Origin: Parashewanella curva
GTDB lineage: Bacteria > Pseudomonadota > Gammaproteobacteria > Enterobacterales > Shewanellaceae
NCBI RefSeq assembly: GCF_003675895.1
Contig: NZ_ML014757.1
Span: 1-57,276, forward strand
Reading direction: 5' to 3'
Length of the DNA stretch: 57,276 nt
Shown here one piece after another: positions 54,974 through 57,276 of this stretch. Position 1 is the stretch's first letter; the number at the start of each line of letters is the position of its first letter. The notes under the pieces are model-generated. The model had not been told where the DNA came from. It searched no databases and was given only the letters and a program-made list of their open reading frames with translations. A program made the translations under genes and the position numbers.

Positions 54974-55822
54974 ATGTTAGCAATTATCGGCGGCACTGGT
55001 ATTTACAATATCGAAGGCCTAATCACTATCGAAAAGCACGATATCAGCACCCCATTTGGCAAACCATCTGCTGAAATCATTCGAGGCGTCTATCATGGCA
55101 AAGAAATTTTATTTTTACCCCGCCATGGAAGTAACCATCAGCTATTACCATCAGAAGTTAATTACAAAGCTAATATTTGGGCGCTTAAGAGTTTGGGGGT
55201 AAAGCAAATAATTGGCTTATCTGCTGTAGGCAGTCTCCAACAAGAAATCGAACCTGGCGATCTTGCCATTGCTGATCAATATTTTGATTTTGTAAAAGGC
55301 CATCGTGAAAAAACGTTTTTTGGAAATGGACTAGTAGCCCATGTATCTACAGCGGAACCTACTTGCTCTGCCCTTGCACAAAAGATCTCAGAGGCAGCGA
55401 TTAAGTCTGAAGTTAGGTTACACACAAATAAAACCTACGCTTGTGTAGATGGCCCAAGGCTAGGCACTAAAGCAGAGAGCTTATTTTTAAAAAATGCGGT
55501 TAATGCCGATTTAGTGGGCATGACCAATGTACCTGAAGTATTTCTGGCTTGCGAAGCTCAAATTTGTTATTGCACTATAGGCATCGCCACTGATTACGAT
55601 TGTTGGCAAGACGATCCTGCACACCATGTTACGGTTGAACAAGTAATAAGTCGCTATGGCGCTAGCTTAGAAAAAGCAAAATTAGTGTTGGCAACTTACA
55701 TTCAAGGTACATCAGCAGTATGTCAGAGCCGCTGTAATCATTCGTTAGAAAGCGCTGTACTCACACCTGCTGAATGCTTATCTGAAGAAAATAAGCAATT
55801 GTTTGAAGTTTTGTCTGCTTAA
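54974..55822 (+). CDS. MTAP-type nucleoside phosphorylase
   Basis: A 282-residue purine nucleoside phosphorylase of the methylthioadenosine phosphorylase family. GGTGIYN binds phosphate, PRHGSNHQLLPSEVNYKANI and the SAVGSLQQEIEPGD segment are typical, GMTNVPEVFLACEA holds the substrate contacts, and TDYDCW has the Asp pair that favours adenine. The usual reaction is MTA + phosphate to adenine + methylthioribose-1-phosphate. Given the neighbours, cleavage of a 5'-dimethylarsinoyl-5'-deoxyadenosine would be an attractive alternative, but this is inference. AAGGAA before ATG gives a good start, just outside the inverted-repeat element. Confidence 0.88.
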   Translation: MLAIIGGTGIYNIEGLITIEKHDISTPFGKPSAEIIRGVYHGKEILFLPRHGSNHQLLPSEVNYKANIWALKSLGVKQIIGLSAVGSLQQEIEPGDLAIADQYFDFVKGHREKTFFGNGLVAHVSTAEPTCSALAQKISEAAIKSEVRLHTNKTYACVDGPRLGTKAESLFLKNAVNADLVGMTNVPEVFLACEAQICYCTIGIATDYDCWQDDPAHHVTVEQVISRYGASLEKAKLVLATYIQGTSAVCQSRCNHSLESAVLTPAECLSEENKQLFEVLSA

Positions 55823-55837
55823 AATCACTTTAAGTCT

Positions 55838-55880
55838 GGCTATTAAAAATGACGTAAAAATCACTTCCTTATTAATAGCC
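55838..55880 (+). terminator. Weak inverted repeat after the MTAP gene
   Basis: GGCTATTAA and TTAATAGCC pair perfectly with a 25-nt loop 16 bp after the stop. The loop is long and no T-run follows, so termination is uncertain. The rest of 55823-56057 shows nothing else that I can recognise. Confidence 0.35.
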
Positions 55881-56057
55881 TACATATTATCAATAAAGCT
55901 AAACATTTCTATTTTAAAATTAGGATAAGAATTCGACTTAAATTTGGTTTGATGCGACCTTTTTATGGACAAAAAAATTGAAAATCAAATCGTTCAGCTT
56001 AAGACCAGCCTCTAGAAAGAAAGCTTTTTTTGATGAAATTTTAAAAGTCTACTCTGC

Positions 56058-57163
56058 TTAAATATAAGTCTCTTTTGAACTAGGAATTATTGGGGCTACT
56101 CGCTTAAGTTTTGGCTTCATATCGTGAGCTTCAACATAGGGTTCAAAAAGGCTAATCATGGCGTCGTCCATTGTCTCTAAGGCAAGAGAGTAAGGTGTTT
56201 GTCCTAGTTCATTTTTAATGAGAGCACCTTCTGGATATACCGAGAGTAAAGCTTTAACCTTCGTCAGTTCCGTTTTGATGACAGCTATATGCAGGGGTAG
56301 TTGTTTGTCATAATTTTGCATTTGCGCAAGTATTGGAGCCTTTTTGATAAGTATCAAGAAGGCGTTTGTACTTGCGTAATACAGCGCAAAATTTAGTGCT
56401 GTTTCATTATTTCTTAAATCACATGTAACCGGAACACCTATTTCAATAAGTTCTTGCAGCAGTTCTGCTTTATCCGTCATCATTGCATGGAATAGTGCTG
56501 CAACTCCATGTTCGGCAAGCGTAACTTGTCCTCCGCGCAATAAATAGGTATATATTTCTTTTTGCTGGTGGATTAAAGCGCTACAAAAGACAGTTCGACC
56601 AGAATAAATTTTATGATGACCAGAAATACCTGACTTTTGAAAAAGCTTTTGGAATATTGCCTTATTGCCTGCTTGGATTGCTTTGTATAGCATTAGTGAC
56701 CAATTTAAATTTTTATGATTTACAAGACGAGTTATCCGTTTTATCAAATAATTAAAAGCCGTATAATTTTTTCCTCAATAGCGACTTCCAACAATCTAGA
56801 CAGGTCGACTTTTTCTTCTCCAATACAGTGCTCCAATAGAAACTCAATCCGATCTGGAATTCCTGTTTTTATCCAACGAATTAAACTCTCCGTTGATATA
56901 GTACATGTGAATGTTGCTCCATATTTCATTAGCACATTTAAGAAATTGATATCCATTGTCTTATTTCTCAGTGCCAACTCCATAGGAGCATATCCTTGAG
57001 CATCGGCGACATTTAAATCAACAGAGTGATTTACAAGAAGTGCAACGGCTTGTTCAAATAGCTCAAATTCGGAACTAGCATCGAAATTCTTAATCAATAT
57101 GTGCAATACAGTTGGGCTATTTTTTGAACTTTGGTCTCGACAATCAATTCCTTTTTCTGAACA
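56058..57163 (-). pseudogene. Ankyrin-repeat protein gene, frameshifted
   Basis: Two overlapping minus-strand frames (57163 to 56744, and 56747 to 56058) together make one ankyrin protein. The upstream frame has ankyrin-like units (LLVNHSVDLNVADAQGYAPMELAL); the downstream frame continues (GVAALFHAMMTDKAELLQEL, then NETALNFALYY, DKQLPLHIAVIKTELTKVKALL and LGQTPYSLAL). Both open only with TTG codons. Adding one base to the A6 tract (56767-56772, minus strand) would read EEKNYTAFNYLIKR straight into the second frame, with a consensus-like TAFNYLI. No good start is visible upstream before a TAG at 57164-57166, so the 5' end is lost or also disrupted. Ankyrin repeats mediate protein-protein contacts and are common in host-associated bacteria. 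Confidence 0.7.
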
Positions 57164-57276
57164 CTAGCAGGTCGAAAATTGAAAATTAAGCCTTTGTAAA
57201 TATCGCCAAGTAAACGGGTTTCTTTATATCGAGATTGGTGTATTCAGGGATCACGGCCTTCTTCCAATGTTTTGCG
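57164..57276. other. Right edge, unassigned
   Basis: The last 113 bp contain short open frames on both strands (plus strand RQVNGFLYIEIGVFRDHG; minus strand WKKAVIPEYTNLDIKKPV). They may be the edge of a gene or mobile element that continues beyond the window. I do not recognise them. Confidence 0.3.

Noticed and set aside
1-57276. CRISPR arrays, tRNA and rRNA genes, prophage or integrase genes
   Set aside because: No regularly spaced repeats, no tRNA-like cloverleaf and no phage structural or integrase protein was seen on either strand by reading; a dedicated tRNA scan was not possible.

Overview
The window looks like a chromosomal segment of a marine gammaproteobacterium of the order Alteromonadales, most likely in or near Shewanellaceae. 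The evidence is the holB-tmk-mltG-pabC / dcd-udk-mrp // metG block, the branched-chain/pyruvate-type E1alpha-E1beta-E2 operon with a double-lipoyl E2, very long PstA and PstC, astE next to msrA, and AT-leaning DNA. The ankyrin gene remnant and several orphan effector-like proteins would fit an animal-associated relative such as Parashewanella. That placement is inference from gene content, not a database match.

Layout. 1-220: 3' tail of a group II intron (maturase C-terminus, domains V and VI). 444-7020: minus-strand housekeeping run (methyltransferase, holB, tmk, mltG, pabC, dcd, udk, mrp). 7045-7314: a 270-bp inverted-repeat element between a shortened mrp and divergent metG. 9.7-21.3 kb: patatin, NIT-domain chemoreceptor, M48 lipoprotein protease, nadA, an orphan protein, the bkd-type dehydrogenase operon, astE and msrA. 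21.4-27.2 kb: pstC-pstA-pstB-phoU with a Pho-box-like site. 27.3-30.9 kb: transporters and DUF2797/DUF1415 genes. 31.0-38.0 kb: an accessory stretch with orphan or secreted proteins, an SGNH hydrolase, a two-gene ABC exporter and two effector-like genes. 38.0-42.9 kb: cold-shock protein, rlmA, a TA-flanked miniature element and the DUF1501/DUF1800 pair.

43.4-55.8 kb is the most interesting part. After an outer-membrane barrel gene with its own terminator comes a plus-strand cluster: GT2 synthase, GT-C glycosyltransferase, an FAD/NAD(P)-polyferredoxin membrane fusion, a DPM1-like GT2, a DUF547 protein, a glycosyltransferase-ArsM fusion, a radical SAM protein, ArsC arsenate reductase and an MTAP-type phosphorylase. 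These are the activities expected for making arsenic-containing sugars or lipids: arsenate reduction, As methylation, radical adenosylation, removal of adenine, then glycosyl transfer. The radical SAM protein does not look like the textbook ArsS, and several genes in the cluster are unusual fusions. I read it as a candidate arsenosugar/arsenolipid pathway.

Miniature inverted-repeat elements recur: 7045-7314, 39410-39672, 47234-47395, 54697-54956, and a 43-bp TA-to-TA relic at 9538-9580. Two of them supply the last codons and stop of the gene they follow. Regulatory sites that can be read directly include a three-unit MetJ-type box on the msrA promoter, a perfect 31-bp palindrome and a second palindrome ahead of the bkd operon, a Pho-box-like triplet ahead of pstC, and several intrinsic terminators. 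Two genes are broken at six-base homopolymers: the secreted protein at 33.3 kb and the ankyrin gene at 56-57 kb.
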